64,000 nucleotides of DNA from CAYWNA01 sp964459305. Lineage in GTDB: Bacteria; Planctomycetota; Planctomycetia; Pirellulales; Pirellulaceae. The stretch lies in assembly GCA_964459305.1 (NCBI GenBank), contig CAYWNA010000030.1:1-64000 (forward strand). The letters run 5' to 3'. Positions 17,357-25,970 of this stretch are shown one piece after another. How positions within the stretch are numbered: the first letter of the stretch is position 1; each line of letters opens with the position of its first letter. The notes under the pieces are model-generated. The model had not been told where the DNA came from. It saw only the letters and a program-made list of their open reading frames with translations, and searched no databases. The translations under genes and the position numbers were made by a program.

Positions 17357-17817
17357 TCAGTCGATGTGCGCCGGAACGCGTAGGCGGCAGTCGTCCCACT
17401 TCCGGGCTTCATGGCACTCGGTCGCTTCGTCTCGGTCGAGATCCCTGTGTTTTCCTCCATCGTCCTTGCCGTTGGGTCCCAGGCGATAGAGCCGGTACCC
17501 CTCTTCCAAAAGCAGTACCGAAAGGCTTCACCCGTGAAAGGATCAATGGGTTCGTGGGAGGTGTACTCGGGCACAAGTTCTGCCAGCCGTCGCGGGTACC
17601 CTCCGTGATCCGCCCGGTATGCTGCTGCCGCAAAACCGATCCGCATGAGACGCATCTGGGTTGTCGCGCGGGCTTGAGATTCACTGGCCGACCGTATCGA
17701 TGGCAGCCAAAATGCGATCTGGGTATTCCCGATCTTGCGAGACACCCTTTCGCGAACCTGCAACAACAACTGAGCACGATTCGGATATTGCGAAGAGGGT
17801 TCTTCGCTTCGCCTTCA
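17357..17817 (-). pseudogene. Frameshifted fragment of a planctomycete protein ending in a GPNGKDDGG tail
   Basis: One minus-strand frame reads AAYRADHGGYPRRLAELVPEY, then PIDPFTGEAFRY, the hallmark C-terminal module of many planctomycete secreted or pilin-like proteins. The expected continuation LLEEGYRLYRLGPNGKDDGG is present, but in another frame that stops at 17357. A one-base loss at the T-run near 17505-17515 explains the break. Upstream the frame opens only at 17815 and has no ATG, so the N-terminal part is missing. An ATG with GGAGGAGG at 17816-17818 leads into yet another frame that soon stops. I call it a decayed remnant. Confidence 0.75.
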
Positions 17818-18154
17818 TGATCCTCCTCCGATGAAAGGCGCAAGAGGGACGTTCTCGCCCTCGCGATCCCTCGCCGCCACCCCACCCGCGTGTCTGCTAT
17901 ACGGCGGTTGCAGTGTGGACAGATGGCTCTCTAGTCTCTTTCGTCACAGGTTACCGGATCTTGCCACTGAAGAGAAAGGCATGTCGGTGAAAAGAGGGAC
18001 GGCTCCTAGGGCCCCGCCTGTCAGAAAACGCCATTTGGGTGTTGACCACCAGCTTTCTGCCCCGTGCAGTATCGTGCGTACTTGACCGTGCTATTTCGAC
18101 CACCCACACTGATGTTGGGTACTTCGTTGTCTGGCGAATCCAGGAAAACCGGCG
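17818..18154. other. Gap with no recognisable gene
   Basis: This stretch lies between the pseudogene fragment and the start of the secreted-protein remnant. I see no conserved coding frame, no strong hairpin and no RNA gene. Its 3' end should hold the promoter of the remnant at 18155. Confidence 0.5.
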
Positions 18155-18974
18155 ATGAGACGAGTTCTTGTTCTTGCGATATTGCTTTCCGCTTCGTTTG
18201 CAGCGCGGGCCGGGGCGGTTGGGGTGGAGGACAACGCTGGGCTGCGGTTGGCTCGGTATATCGGGCCGACAAGAATCGGGCTGCTGTTCGGTCCGGGTTT
18301 CGGCGATTATCAATTCGACAAGAAGGCATTCGTCTACCAGGTGGTCTCGGCCACTGACGAGTCGTTTCGACACGGTGTAGCGGCCGAGAAGATCGAAATG
18401 CTCAAGACCGAACCCGACGCCGCTTATCCCGACGGCTGGAAGGGGCCGGAATTCACTCGCTACATCGTCACGGCCGACTTGCCCAAGGACAAGGCAATGG
18501 CGCCGGGACACAAGTACTGGATCCGCATCAGTTCCCGCGGTGTGACCGGCAACTCGTGCGCGGCCAAGTACATCATCCCTGCACAAGCTGTCAAACCAGC
18601 CAAACTGCGGCCGCGATATGGGATTCGCGAAATGTACGTCCTTTCGCCCTCGGCAATCCATTTGATCACCGGCGCCGGTATCGATGTCGAGCGCCTGGGA
18701 GACACGGCCAATGTAACGATCGCGTTGCCTGAGGATCCGGACTTCCGTGATCCAGTCCATCCGGAGAGACTCGGACGCCGAAGCAACCTCGACTTCTACA
18801 TCCCCCAGGGATGGCCATGGCAATTTTGGCAACGGCATGAGCCTCTATCCGCCGGGACCGTGGCCCGATCTGTACAAATACTCGGAAGACGCCTCGCCAG
18901 GAATGAACGAAGGAACAACGTCCAAGATGGTCCAGACGGCGTTCGCGTACGGGCTGCTGGTCTCGCCGAAATGA
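18155..18974 (+). pseudogene. Secreted protein with frameshift, unknown function
   Basis: The reading frame begins with a good signal peptide (MRRVLVLAILLSASFAARA) and stays credible for about 215 residues, to NLDFYIPQGW. At a run of five C at 18802-18806 the coding signal jumps frame. The continuing frame reads NFGNGMSLYPPGPWPDLYKY, then SPGMNEGTTSKMVQTAFAYG, and stops at 18972-18974. The original frame carries on to 19201 only as Arg-rich nonsense that overlaps the end of the rhamnosidase gene. I do not recognise the family. A sequencing indel cannot be excluded. Confidence 0.65.
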
Positions 18975-19138
18975 TGACCGGCAGCGAGTTGGAGTCTTGC
19001 GATTGCCGGTGGAGAGCCAAACCGCATTATGTTCCTAGACACGCCTTGAGAGTGCGTCACCGTGTGCACTTGCGGGTTTCAAATCGATGGCGAATTGTCC
19101 ACGTTGCAGGATCATCAATAGGCGTCGCCGTTCGCACT

Positions 19139-22123
19139 TCATTCGAACTTGACGTTCTTCTGTTGTCCGAAATCGAGCCAAACTGGGCCCATCAGGCCTG
19201 ACGGGGTGAGTTCGTCGATCGTATTGACCGACGAGCAACGGTAGCGTCTGGTGCGTTCCCCTTGTTCCAGGATGACGTTGGTTTTGGTGCGGCGTTGATC
19301 TTCGGGTAATCCGGCGTCGCCAATCAGGCGGTTCTGCCAGACGTTGGCGACTTCGATTTCCAGTAAATTTCCCCCTGACCTAGCGGCACCGGTCAGGTCG
19401 ATGGTCCAGGGGGCGGTCCACACGACGCCTTGGTCTATCGCGTTCAGTCGTACTCGGGCGATGCACCCGACTCTGCCTAGATGCAGCCGCAGCAGCCCTT
19501 CGGCCTGATCGGCTGTCACGTCAAAATTCTTGCGATAGGTGGCCGTGCCCGAAAAGTGCTTGATGTCGGGGTTCTCGTGCGTGTTCCACGGCACAAGTCG
19601 ATCAAAGGTGATCGACTCGGGCGCTCCCCAGCCGGGTGCGAAGCGGACTTCCCAGGAATCATCCAGTGCCAGCGGCTCGGACAGCCCGGCGACGTCGACG
19701 CGTATCGTCTTGCCCCGCGAATTGCCAAACACGTACTGCCCGTCCTTCCAGAATCGGATGGGGGCCGTATTGCCGTCGCGGCCTTCGATGGTGATCCGCG
19801 CCGGGCCATTGGCCTTGGTGATCTGCGGCTGTTGTTCCGAGTTGCGGAACACGACGAATAGCGACCCGTTCGTGGGTAGCGTCATTGGCAGGGTGACACG
19901 ACCGTCGTCGGTCTTCAGGTACCGGACGACGGGCGTGATCGTGCCGTCGGCGGGATCCCAGATTTCTGGTTCCTTACCAGCGACACGGAACGTCAAATCC
20001 ACTCGGCCTTTGCCGGCAACGAAGTAGATATCCGTGTCGCCATCACGTCGGTGGATGTAGTCTTCCGTGCCTTCGAAGTCGGGCGGGATACCGGCCTCGC
20101 CGAATGCTTCGGCCAGTGTCTTATCGGCAATAACGGTACCCTTGCCGATCCTGCGGGTCTCGGTTGCCGAGCCCCAGAGCGCGGCCGACAGCCTTGGCAG
20201 TTCTTCGGTCGATTGTGGATGGTCCCTGAGCCCAGGCGAATACGTGGGTATCTTCTTGCCAAGTACCACGGTGGCACCGGCCTCGACCAACTCGACCACC
20301 TTGCGCAACGCATCCGCCGGCATCACGTTTTCTTCCAGATCCACCACGAGCATCCGGTATCGCATCCCGTCGGGCAGAACCAGGTCGCCGTTGGTGTCGA
20401 CGCTCACGCGCGTGGTCAACACCTCGGCGTTCACGAGGTCATAGGTATAACCGGCAGGCAAATGGAGCGACGCTTCTTTGCTCCACTCGCGGGCACGGGT
20501 CCAGACATCGCAGTTCTTGTCGCTCGTGTAGCAGCACACGTCGGCAACGAAATTCCCGCGGCGCAACAAGGCCTGGCATCGACCGAGGTAATCCATGAAC
20601 CCACCAACGTAGTCGAACCACGTCACGTTGCGGTTCACGTGCGTGCCGGCAAAGTAGACGATCCCCGGCAGCCCGAATTCTTCCGGCGATGCCGAACTCG
20701 TATGCCACACGAACTGGTTCATGCCGTCGCACAGTGCCATATCGGCTGACCATTTCAGCGACGCCGGATATTCCGACCAGTGATAGGTCATGTGCGTGAA
20801 GGCTTCGACGGATATGAGCCGCTTGCCATAAATGTGTGCCGACATGGCGGCTCGTCGAGCGTTCGACCGCCCGTAGTTGGGCACCCAGAACTCGCTCTGC
20901 GGCATCGCGTTGCGTCCCCAGAAAGCCAATTGGTCGGCTTCGCGGAACAGCAGAGGTTTGTGGCTCCATGGACCGCCCGATTCCGAGTGCCAGTGCAGCC
21001 CGGCTTCGCGGCACAATTCGTCGAATCGTCCGTAGCAGTTTTTCATGAAGCAGTCGGAAACGGTCAATGCATAGTCACGGAGGAACCGGGCCGTGGTGTT
21101 TTTGTCGTTGACGTTGATGCCGGCCAGTGCCGGCAGGTACGGGCGGATGTCGTACCCGCGTAACTTCAGGAAGTCCTTTTCGAAGCCGGGTGTCCAGCTC
21201 GGTGTTTCCCCTTCCCAGCTCACGTTGTAGAAGTGGGTCAAGGTGTCGGTGACCAGCGGTCCAGCGTCGGCGATGATGGCGCGGCCCATGCGGTCGAAAT
21301 GCGACTCGACGGCCTTGACGTTCAAGATATCGACATCCTCGATCCGGTCTTCCATGACCACGCAGGCCAGTCGCACAACGATCCAACGACCGGCGGGAGC
21401 GACCCACTTCAGTTGGCCGTTGGCGTCGAGTTTGGCAGTCAGGTCGATCACCTCGGTTGCCGTTTCGGCATTCTCCAGCACGGTGTCCTTGACCGTCGAC
21501 CACTCGCTGGTTGATCCGACCGAGGGCCCGCCACGGCCTTCGCCAACACGGGCGGCAACAACGGCCACCGGATGATAGTGCGGGGCGGTGCACTTCGGCA
21601 TGTCAATTTGCACGGGAACGGGACCCTGGACTTCGGTCGACGCCCAGATCAGTTTCTTCACGGCGTTTTCTTCCATGTCCCACGGCGCGCGGAGCGCCCC
21701 GCCGCACGTACTCAGATTAATACTGGCTTTCAACCCCAGCCGGTGTGCTTCCTGGAGCGAGTACCGGACCAACTCGCGCCACCGGGGACTCATGAAGGCA
21801 ATCTTCCGAGGCGGGGCGGCCACGATATGATGGCCATAAGCCGTAACGTCAAACAGCAGAAAACCACCGATGCCCTGGGCGGCCATGGCTTCCAGATCGC
21901 GAGTGATGGACTCTTCGGTCACGTTGGCATTCAGCCACCACCAGTACACCCAGGGCCGACAAACCTTCGGCGGCGAGGCGAAAGTTGTCTCTATGTCGAG
22001 ATCGTGGCCTGTTGGGGGAACGGCAGTTGTGATGGATTCGGCAGCGCGAATGCCGCCATCCACCGCAATCGTCACGAAAGCAGTCAACGCGCAGGCCGTT
22101 AGAAGTATGCGGATTTGTTGCAT
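19139..22123 (-). CDS. Secreted GH106-like alpha-L-rhamnosidase
   Basis: A 994-residue exported enzyme; the ATG at 22123 follows GAGGGGA and a signal peptide (MQQIRILLTACALTAFVTIA). The catalytic region opens with the GH106 hallmark SPPKVCRPWVYWWWLNANVT and GIGGFLLFD, continues with an HSESGG segment and HMTYHWSEYPASLKWSADMA, and ends in a beta-sandwich with HFSGTATYRKNFDV and a Trp-rich NVWQNRLIGDAGL tail. GH106 enzymes remove alpha-L-rhamnose from plant or algal polysaccharides. The frame is intact over 3 kb. It lies just downstream of a short twin-arginine leader ORF. Confidence 0.88.
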   Translation of the reverse strand: MQQIRILLTACALTAFVTIAVDGGIRAAESITTAVPPTGHDLDIETTFASPPKVCRPWVYWWWLNANVTEESITRDLEAMAAQGIGGFLLFDVTAYGHHIVAAPPRKIAFMSPRWRELVRYSLQEAHRLGLKASINLSTCGGALRAPWDMEENAVKKLIWASTEVQGPVPVQIDMPKCTAPHYHPVAVVAARVGEGRGGPSVGSTSEWSTVKDTVLENAETATEVIDLTAKLDANGQLKWVAPAGRWIVVRLACVVMEDRIEDVDILNVKAVESHFDRMGRAIIADAGPLVTDTLTHFYNVSWEGETPSWTPGFEKDFLKLRGYDIRPYLPALAGINVNDKNTTARFLRDYALTVSDCFMKNCYGRFDELCREAGLHWHSESGGPWSHKPLLFREADQLAFWGRNAMPQSEFWVPNYGRSNARRAAMSAHIYGKRLISVEAFTHMTYHWSEYPASLKWSADMALCDGMNQFVWHTSSASPEEFGLPGIVYFAGTHVNRNVTWFDYVGGFMDYLGRCQALLRRGNFVADVCCYTSDKNCDVWTRAREWSKEASLHLPAGYTYDLVNAEVLTTRVSVDTNGDLVLPDGMRYRMLVVDLEENVMPADALRKVVELVEAGATVVLGKKIPTYSPGLRDHPQSTEELPRLSAALWGSATETRRIGKGTVIADKTLAEAFGEAGIPPDFEGTEDYIHRRDGDTDIYFVAGKGRVDLTFRVAGKEPEIWDPADGTITPVVRYLKTDDGRVTLPMTLPTNGSLFVVFRNSEQQPQITKANGPARITIEGRDGNTAPIRFWKDGQYVFGNSRGKTIRVDVAGLSEPLALDDSWEVRFAPGWGAPESITFDRLVPWNTHENPDIKHFSGTATYRKNFDVTADQAEGLLRLHLGRVGCIARVRLNAIDQGVVWTAPWTIDLTGAARSGGNLLEIEVANVWQNRLIGDAGLPEDQRRTKTNVILEQGERTRRYRCSSVNTIDELTPSGLMGPVWLDFGQQKNVKFE

Positions 22124-22189
22124 GATGTTATCCCCTCGAGTTCTTGTCTCCATCTTGGCACGTTGGAAACGTGCCCCACGTCCACGGCG

Positions 22190-22324
22190 CTACGCACCCT
22201 CTGGCGGCGTTCGCCAGATGAGCCCGACAGTCGCCGCGGCCAGCCCGCCGAACAGGGACGTCCCAAGGAAATCACGTCGACACGCGGTATCTTCCACTGG
22301 AGACCTCCTTGCTTCTCGCGACAT
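22190..22324 (-). CDS. Orphan twin-arginine leader peptide, 44 aa
   Basis: A 44-codon frame starting at an ATG at 22324 and ending in TAG. It reads a polar N-terminus, then CRRDFLGTSLFGGLAAATVG, which fits a twin-arginine signal (RRDFL followed by a hydrophobic stretch), and stops right after IWRTPPEGA. Such leaders normally front a large cofactor-containing oxidoreductase. Here nothing follows in frame, and the rhamnosidase starts 66 bases later with its own Sec-type signal. It may be the remnant of a lost gene or a real small protein. Confidence 0.45.
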   Translation of the reverse strand: MSREARRSPVEDTACRRDFLGTSLFGGLAAATVGLIWRTPPEGA

Positions 22325-22350
22325 GTCGCACCTGGATGATAATGACTAGT

Positions 22351-22426
22351 TTAACCGCGACCCGCCAGGGGAGCGCGTCCGACCACTCGATAGCATCTTC
22401 GCGCTCCCCTGGCGGGTCACGGTTAA
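22351..22426. repeat. 26-bp inverted repeat, TTTAACCGC family
   Basis: Arms at 22351-22376 and 22401-22426 pair with a single mismatch around a 24-base loop. The outer ends (ctagtttaaccgc / gcggttaa type) match the elements at 9324 and 49704, while the inner stem differs (cccgccaggggagcgc). Confidence 0.85.
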
Positions 22427-22941
22427 GCGAGCAGACGTGCCATTCCTCACTGGTAAGGGTGTGTGATGGAAGCCCGATTCGTCCCGCGACCGTGATTGCG
22501 CAGGGGTAATTCCGCTAATTCTAGTGGGCAGTGACTTTGGGAGAATCAAAAAGGAAAACGTCGTAAGTCGTTTTCTGAAAGGGTGTTTGGCACGCCACGC
22601 GACGTTTTTGCCAAAAGGCGCGCTGGCGCTGGCAAATTGCGGTGTTAAAATTTGGCTTTCAGCATAGTCACCGCAAAACACGATGATATGTGTTGATGTT
22701 GGGGCACACAGCCGAGTATGTCCCACGGCTCAACGGACGCGCGTGAGTGGCGTACGTCACGTGTGGTGAATGTGGCAGCGTGAGATTTCGAGGTCTTCGG
22801 CATTGGAAAAACAGCGAGGCAGCTTGGATCATCCTGCGTAGCAGTCTCGAACGGGAGTCGGCCCTAACGGGCGTCTGACGTTATCGCCATACCTCAGCTC
22901 TTCCTCTTTGCTTACAGCGTTTTATCGAAGCGCTATTTCCC
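22427..22941. other. Intergenic region upstream of rpe
   Basis: About 515 bases between the repeat and rpe hold no supportable gene. There are A-rich and T-rich stretches (22540-22620) that could carry promoters. I see no riboswitch, tRNA or further long palindrome. It should contain the promoter of the rpe-dapB run. Confidence 0.5.
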
Positions 22942-23631
22942 ATGCTTCAACGACCGAATGTAGTCAAGTTACGCAATGCGGCACCAATGATTGTGCCTTC
23001 GTTGCTGCTGTGTGATTTTGGAAATCTGGAGCGGGAAGTCCGCAAGCTGGAAGAGGCCGGCGTCGGCGCTCTGCACTTGGATGTCATGGACGGCACCTTC
23101 GTCCCGAACTTGACATATGGCATGCCTATCGTCCAGGCATTCCGGCAACTGACCGACATGCCGCTCGATGTGCACCTGATGATCGTCGAGCCGGAGCGGT
23201 ACGTGGAGCAGTTCTATGAAGCTGGGGCGGACGTGATCACGTTTCACGCCGAGGCGGTACAAGAGCCCGCATCACTGCTTCGGCGCATCAGCGACATGGG
23301 GGCGGGTGCCGGGGTCGCGTTGAATCCTGAAACTCCGCTCTCGGCCATCGAAGGCTGCCTGGACTTGTGCGATCTGGTGCTCGTGATGAGCATTCCTCCC
23401 GGATTCGGCGGCCAACAGTTCGACGAGGTCGCCTTGGACAAGTTGCGCCGCCTTCGTGAGATGTTGGACGATCACGTGATGCTGGAGGTGGACGGCGGGA
23501 TTAACAAATCGACAATTGAACGTTGTGCGCAAGCAGGCGCAGGCTACTTTGTGGCCGGTTCGGCCATCTTTCGCCACGAGGACTACGGTCCTGTCGTCAG
23601 AGAGCTGAACCAACTGGCCGGTTGTCAATGA
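22942..23631 (+). CDS. rpe: Ribulose-phosphate 3-epimerase
   Basis: A 229-residue TIM-barrel enzyme interconverting ribulose-5-phosphate and xylulose-5-phosphate. It shows IVPSLLLCDFGNLE, the metal/active-site aspartate in HLDVMDGTFVPNLTYG, DVHLMIVEP, FHAEA, ALNPETPLS, VLVMSIPPGFGGQQF and EVDGGINKSTI followed by VAGSAIF. The first 15 residues are an extra N-terminal stretch; an internal ATG at 22987 would give a more typical start. It heads a compact run of six genes to 28169. Confidence 0.95.
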   Translation: MLQRPNVVKLRNAAPMIVPSLLLCDFGNLEREVRKLEEAGVGALHLDVMDGTFVPNLTYGMPIVQAFRQLTDMPLDVHLMIVEPERYVEQFYEAGADVITFHAEAVQEPASLLRRISDMGAGAGVALNPETPLSAIEGCLDLCDLVLVMSIPPGFGGQQFDEVALDKLRRLREMLDDHVMLEVDGGINKSTIERCAQAGAGYFVAGSAIFRHEDYGPVVRELNQLAGCQ

Positions 23632-23646
23632 GGATTGCCAAGAGCT

Positions 23647-24225
23647 ATGTTATCTATTGTTTTGATACGACCCGGCTCGACGGATTTCGACGAGCAAGGA
23701 CGAATCAAAGGTACGCTCGACATTCCGCTGAACGAAAACGGGACCCATCAAGCGTCGCGCGCCGCCGGCGAATTAGAGGGTGCGCAGATCGAGGTTGTCT
23801 ACACCTCGCCTTGCCAGTCGGCAAGGCAGACGGCCGAGACGTTGGCAGAGAGTTTGGATGTCAAACACAAACGGCTGGACGCTCTTCGGAATCTCGACCA
23901 CGGCCTATGGCACGGCAAGTTGATCGAGGAAGTAAAACAGAAGCAACCCAAGGTGTACCGGCTTTGGCAGGACCATCCGGAAGCCGTTTGCCCGCCAGAA
24001 GGCGAAACCTTGGCGTCGGCCCAGCAGCGCGTGCGAAAAACGCTGAAACGGCTGCTGAAGAAGCACCGTCAGGGAGTCATCGCCGTCGTGGTTCCAGAGC
24101 CACTGGCCAGTATCCTGCGGACTTTTCTCGACCAAAGCGACTTAGGCGATTTATGGCAGTCGGAGTGCGACTTTGGCAAATGGGACCTGATCGAGATCGA
24201 CTCACCGAAAGAAGCAGCCGTATAG
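23647..24225 (+). CDS. Histidine-phosphatase-fold protein lacking catalytic histidines
   Basis: About 192 residues from the ATG at 23647 (a TTG at 23635 is less likely). The fold signature of the phosphoglycerate mutase/histidine phosphatase superfamily is clear: VLIRPGSTDFDEQGRIKG, LNENGTHQA, the VVYTSPCQSARQTAETLAE helix and LDHGLWHGK. The catalytic RHG is RPG here, and the second histidine, normally in VSHG, is replaced by VVPEP. It therefore probably has no phosphatase activity and may bind or regulate. It sits between rpe and accD, 1 base from accD. Confidence 0.82.
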   Translation: MLSIVLIRPGSTDFDEQGRIKGTLDIPLNENGTHQASRAAGELEGAQIEVVYTSPCQSARQTAETLAESLDVKHKRLDALRNLDHGLWHGKLIEEVKQKQPKVYRLWQDHPEAVCPPEGETLASAQQRVRKTLKRLLKKHRQGVIAVVVPEPLASILRTFLDQSDLGDLWQSECDFGKWDLIEIDSPKEAAV

Positions 24226-24226
24226 C

Positions 24227-25063
24227 ATGACGACACCGCACTTGGGATTCAGCATGACACGGAAAAAACGTGGAGTCCCCGAGGGTTTGTGGCTGCGATG
24301 CCCTGGCTGTCACGCTACGGTCTTTCGCAGGGAAGTCGACAAGCGTCTTGGCGTCTGCCCCGAATGCCAACACCACCACTATGTTTCTGCCACGGAGAGG
24401 ATTCGCCAGGTACTGGACGACGGCACATTCGAGGAATGGGACGCGCACGTCAAACCGACGGATCCTCTGGGTTTTGCAGACAGGAAGAAATACGCCGACC
24501 GTCTCGCTGCCGAACAGGAGCGAACGGGACTGTCCGACGCAGCCATCACCGGTTGTGGAATGATCCGGGCCCGGCGAGTTGCCTTTGGCGTGACCGATTC
24601 GGCGTTCATCATGGGCAGCATGGGTTCGGTCGTGGGCGAGCGACTGACCCGATTGGTCGAGCGGGCAACCGAGCAGAAACTGCCGCTGATTATCGTCAGC
24701 GGCTCCGGCGGTGGCGCCCGCATGCATGAGGGAATTCTCTCGTTGATGCAAATGGCCAAGGTCTCCGCGGCCCTGGCGCGGTACGACAAGGCGGGAGGCT
24801 TGTTTATCTCGGTGCTGACCAATCCCACGATGGGCGGCGTCGCGGCCAGTTTCGCTTCACTGGGAGATGTCATCTTCGCGGAACCGAAAGCCTTGATCGG
24901 CTTTGCCGGCCCGCGTACCATCAAAGCAACCATCCGCATCGAATTGCCGGATGATTTCCAGACGAGCGAGTTCCTGTTGGAGCACGGCTATGTCGATCGT
25001 ATCGTGTCTCGTGACAGACTGAAGAGCGAAATTGCCCGTACGATCGACTACTGCGGGAAGTAG
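24227..25063 (+). CDS. accD: Acetyl-CoA carboxylase carboxyltransferase beta subunit
   Basis: A 278-residue subunit that, with AccA, transfers carboxyl from biotin to acetyl-CoA for fatty acid synthesis. The four-cysteine zinc ribbon (CPGCH and CPECQ near residues 25-47) is present, followed by the crotonase-type core with SGSGGGARMHEG, LTNPTMGGVAASFASLGD and GFAGPRTIKATI. The length is typical. It lies in a dense run; accA is not in the window. Confidence 0.95.
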   Translation: MTTPHLGFSMTRKKRGVPEGLWLRCPGCHATVFRREVDKRLGVCPECQHHHYVSATERIRQVLDDGTFEEWDAHVKPTDPLGFADRKKYADRLAAEQERTGLSDAAITGCGMIRARRVAFGVTDSAFIMGSMGSVVGERLTRLVERATEQKLPLIIVSGSGGGARMHEGILSLMQMAKVSAALARYDKAGGLFISVLTNPTMGGVAASFASLGDVIFAEPKALIGFAGPRTIKATIRIELPDDFQTSEFLLEHGYVDRIVSRDRLKSEIARTIDYCGK

Positions 25064-25091
25064 CGGTCAGTCAGGGCGGGAGATCGGTCGC

Positions 25092-25970
25092 ATGGGCTTC
25101 CTGGACAAGCTGCAAGCGTTGCTGAAGAGTGGCAAGGTGGATCTCAACATGCGCTTCGATCTGTTGACCGAAGGGCTGTCGGGCACCATGTCCAAGTTCC
25201 ACCGGGCCCGTGATCGTAAGCATGACCGGGTCGTGGGGCTGAAGATCTGCGATACCGAAAAGACGGCGTTGTTCGAGGCCCGTTTTCCGGGACTCAAAAA
25301 GCCCAGCGAAGGCGAAATCGCCACAGCCATGCGCCACGAACGCATCGTTGAGACTTACGAGTATGGCGTCAGCACCAAGGACCAACAGTTCATCGTCATG
25401 GAGTATCTTCTCGGTCCGGGGTTGAACGTGCTGATCAGACAAAGTGATTCGCGTCTGATCGGAAAACGCATCAATCTGATTCGGCAGATGGCCGAAGCGA
25501 TCCAAGGCGTCCACGATGCAGGCTACATCCATCGAGACATTTGTCCTAGGAATTTCATCTGCTCCAAAGACATCGAGTCTCTTAAGCTGATCGATTTCGG
25601 CCTCACGTTGCCCAACGAGCCGGACTTTCGGCAGCCCGGCAACCGAACGGGCACGCCGATGTACATGGCACCAGAAGTCGTGCGGCGCCGCGATACGGAT
25701 TTCCGCGTCGATGTCTTTGCTTTTGGCGTGGCGGCCTACGAACTGCTGGCATTTCAGCTCCCGTGGCCGGAGGCAGAATCGACCGGCAGGGGCGCCTTGT
25801 CGCATGACACCCAGAAGCCCGTTCCCCTGTTGGAAGTGTGCCCGAATGTGAATAGGACGCTGGCGGACGCGATCATTAACTGCATGGCGCCGAAACGGGA
25901 CGATCGCCCTAAATCCATGGAGGCCTTCCTGAAACGCATCCGCCGGGTGAAGACGGAGGAAGACGAATAG
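25092..25970 (+). CDS. Ser/Thr protein kinase with altered catalytic loop
   Basis: A 292-residue kinase without a membrane segment. The ATP-lysine is in VVGLKICD (K51), the hinge is VMEYL, the catalytic loop is HRDICPRNF (147-155), and the metal motif is DFGL (168-171), followed by GTPMYMAPEV. The lysine usual after HRDI (as in HRDIKPEN) is Cys here. The glycine-rich loop is also weak (GLSGTMSKFHRA). The catalytic Asp, Asn and DFG are intact, so activity is possible. It is encoded between accD and thrC, the latter overlapping by one base, which suggests a role tied to biosynthesis. Confidence 0.85.
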   Translation: MGFLDKLQALLKSGKVDLNMRFDLLTEGLSGTMSKFHRARDRKHDRVVGLKICDTEKTALFEARFPGLKKPSEGEIATAMRHERIVETYEYGVSTKDQQFIVMEYLLGPGLNVLIRQSDSRLIGKRINLIRQMAEAIQGVHDAGYIHRDICPRNFICSKDIESLKLIDFGLTLPNEPDFRQPGNRTGTPMYMAPEVVRRRDTDFRVDVFAFGVAAYELLAFQLPWPEAESTGRGALSHDTQKPVPLLEVCPNVNRTLADAIINCMAPKRDDRPKSMEAFLKRIRRVKTEEDE

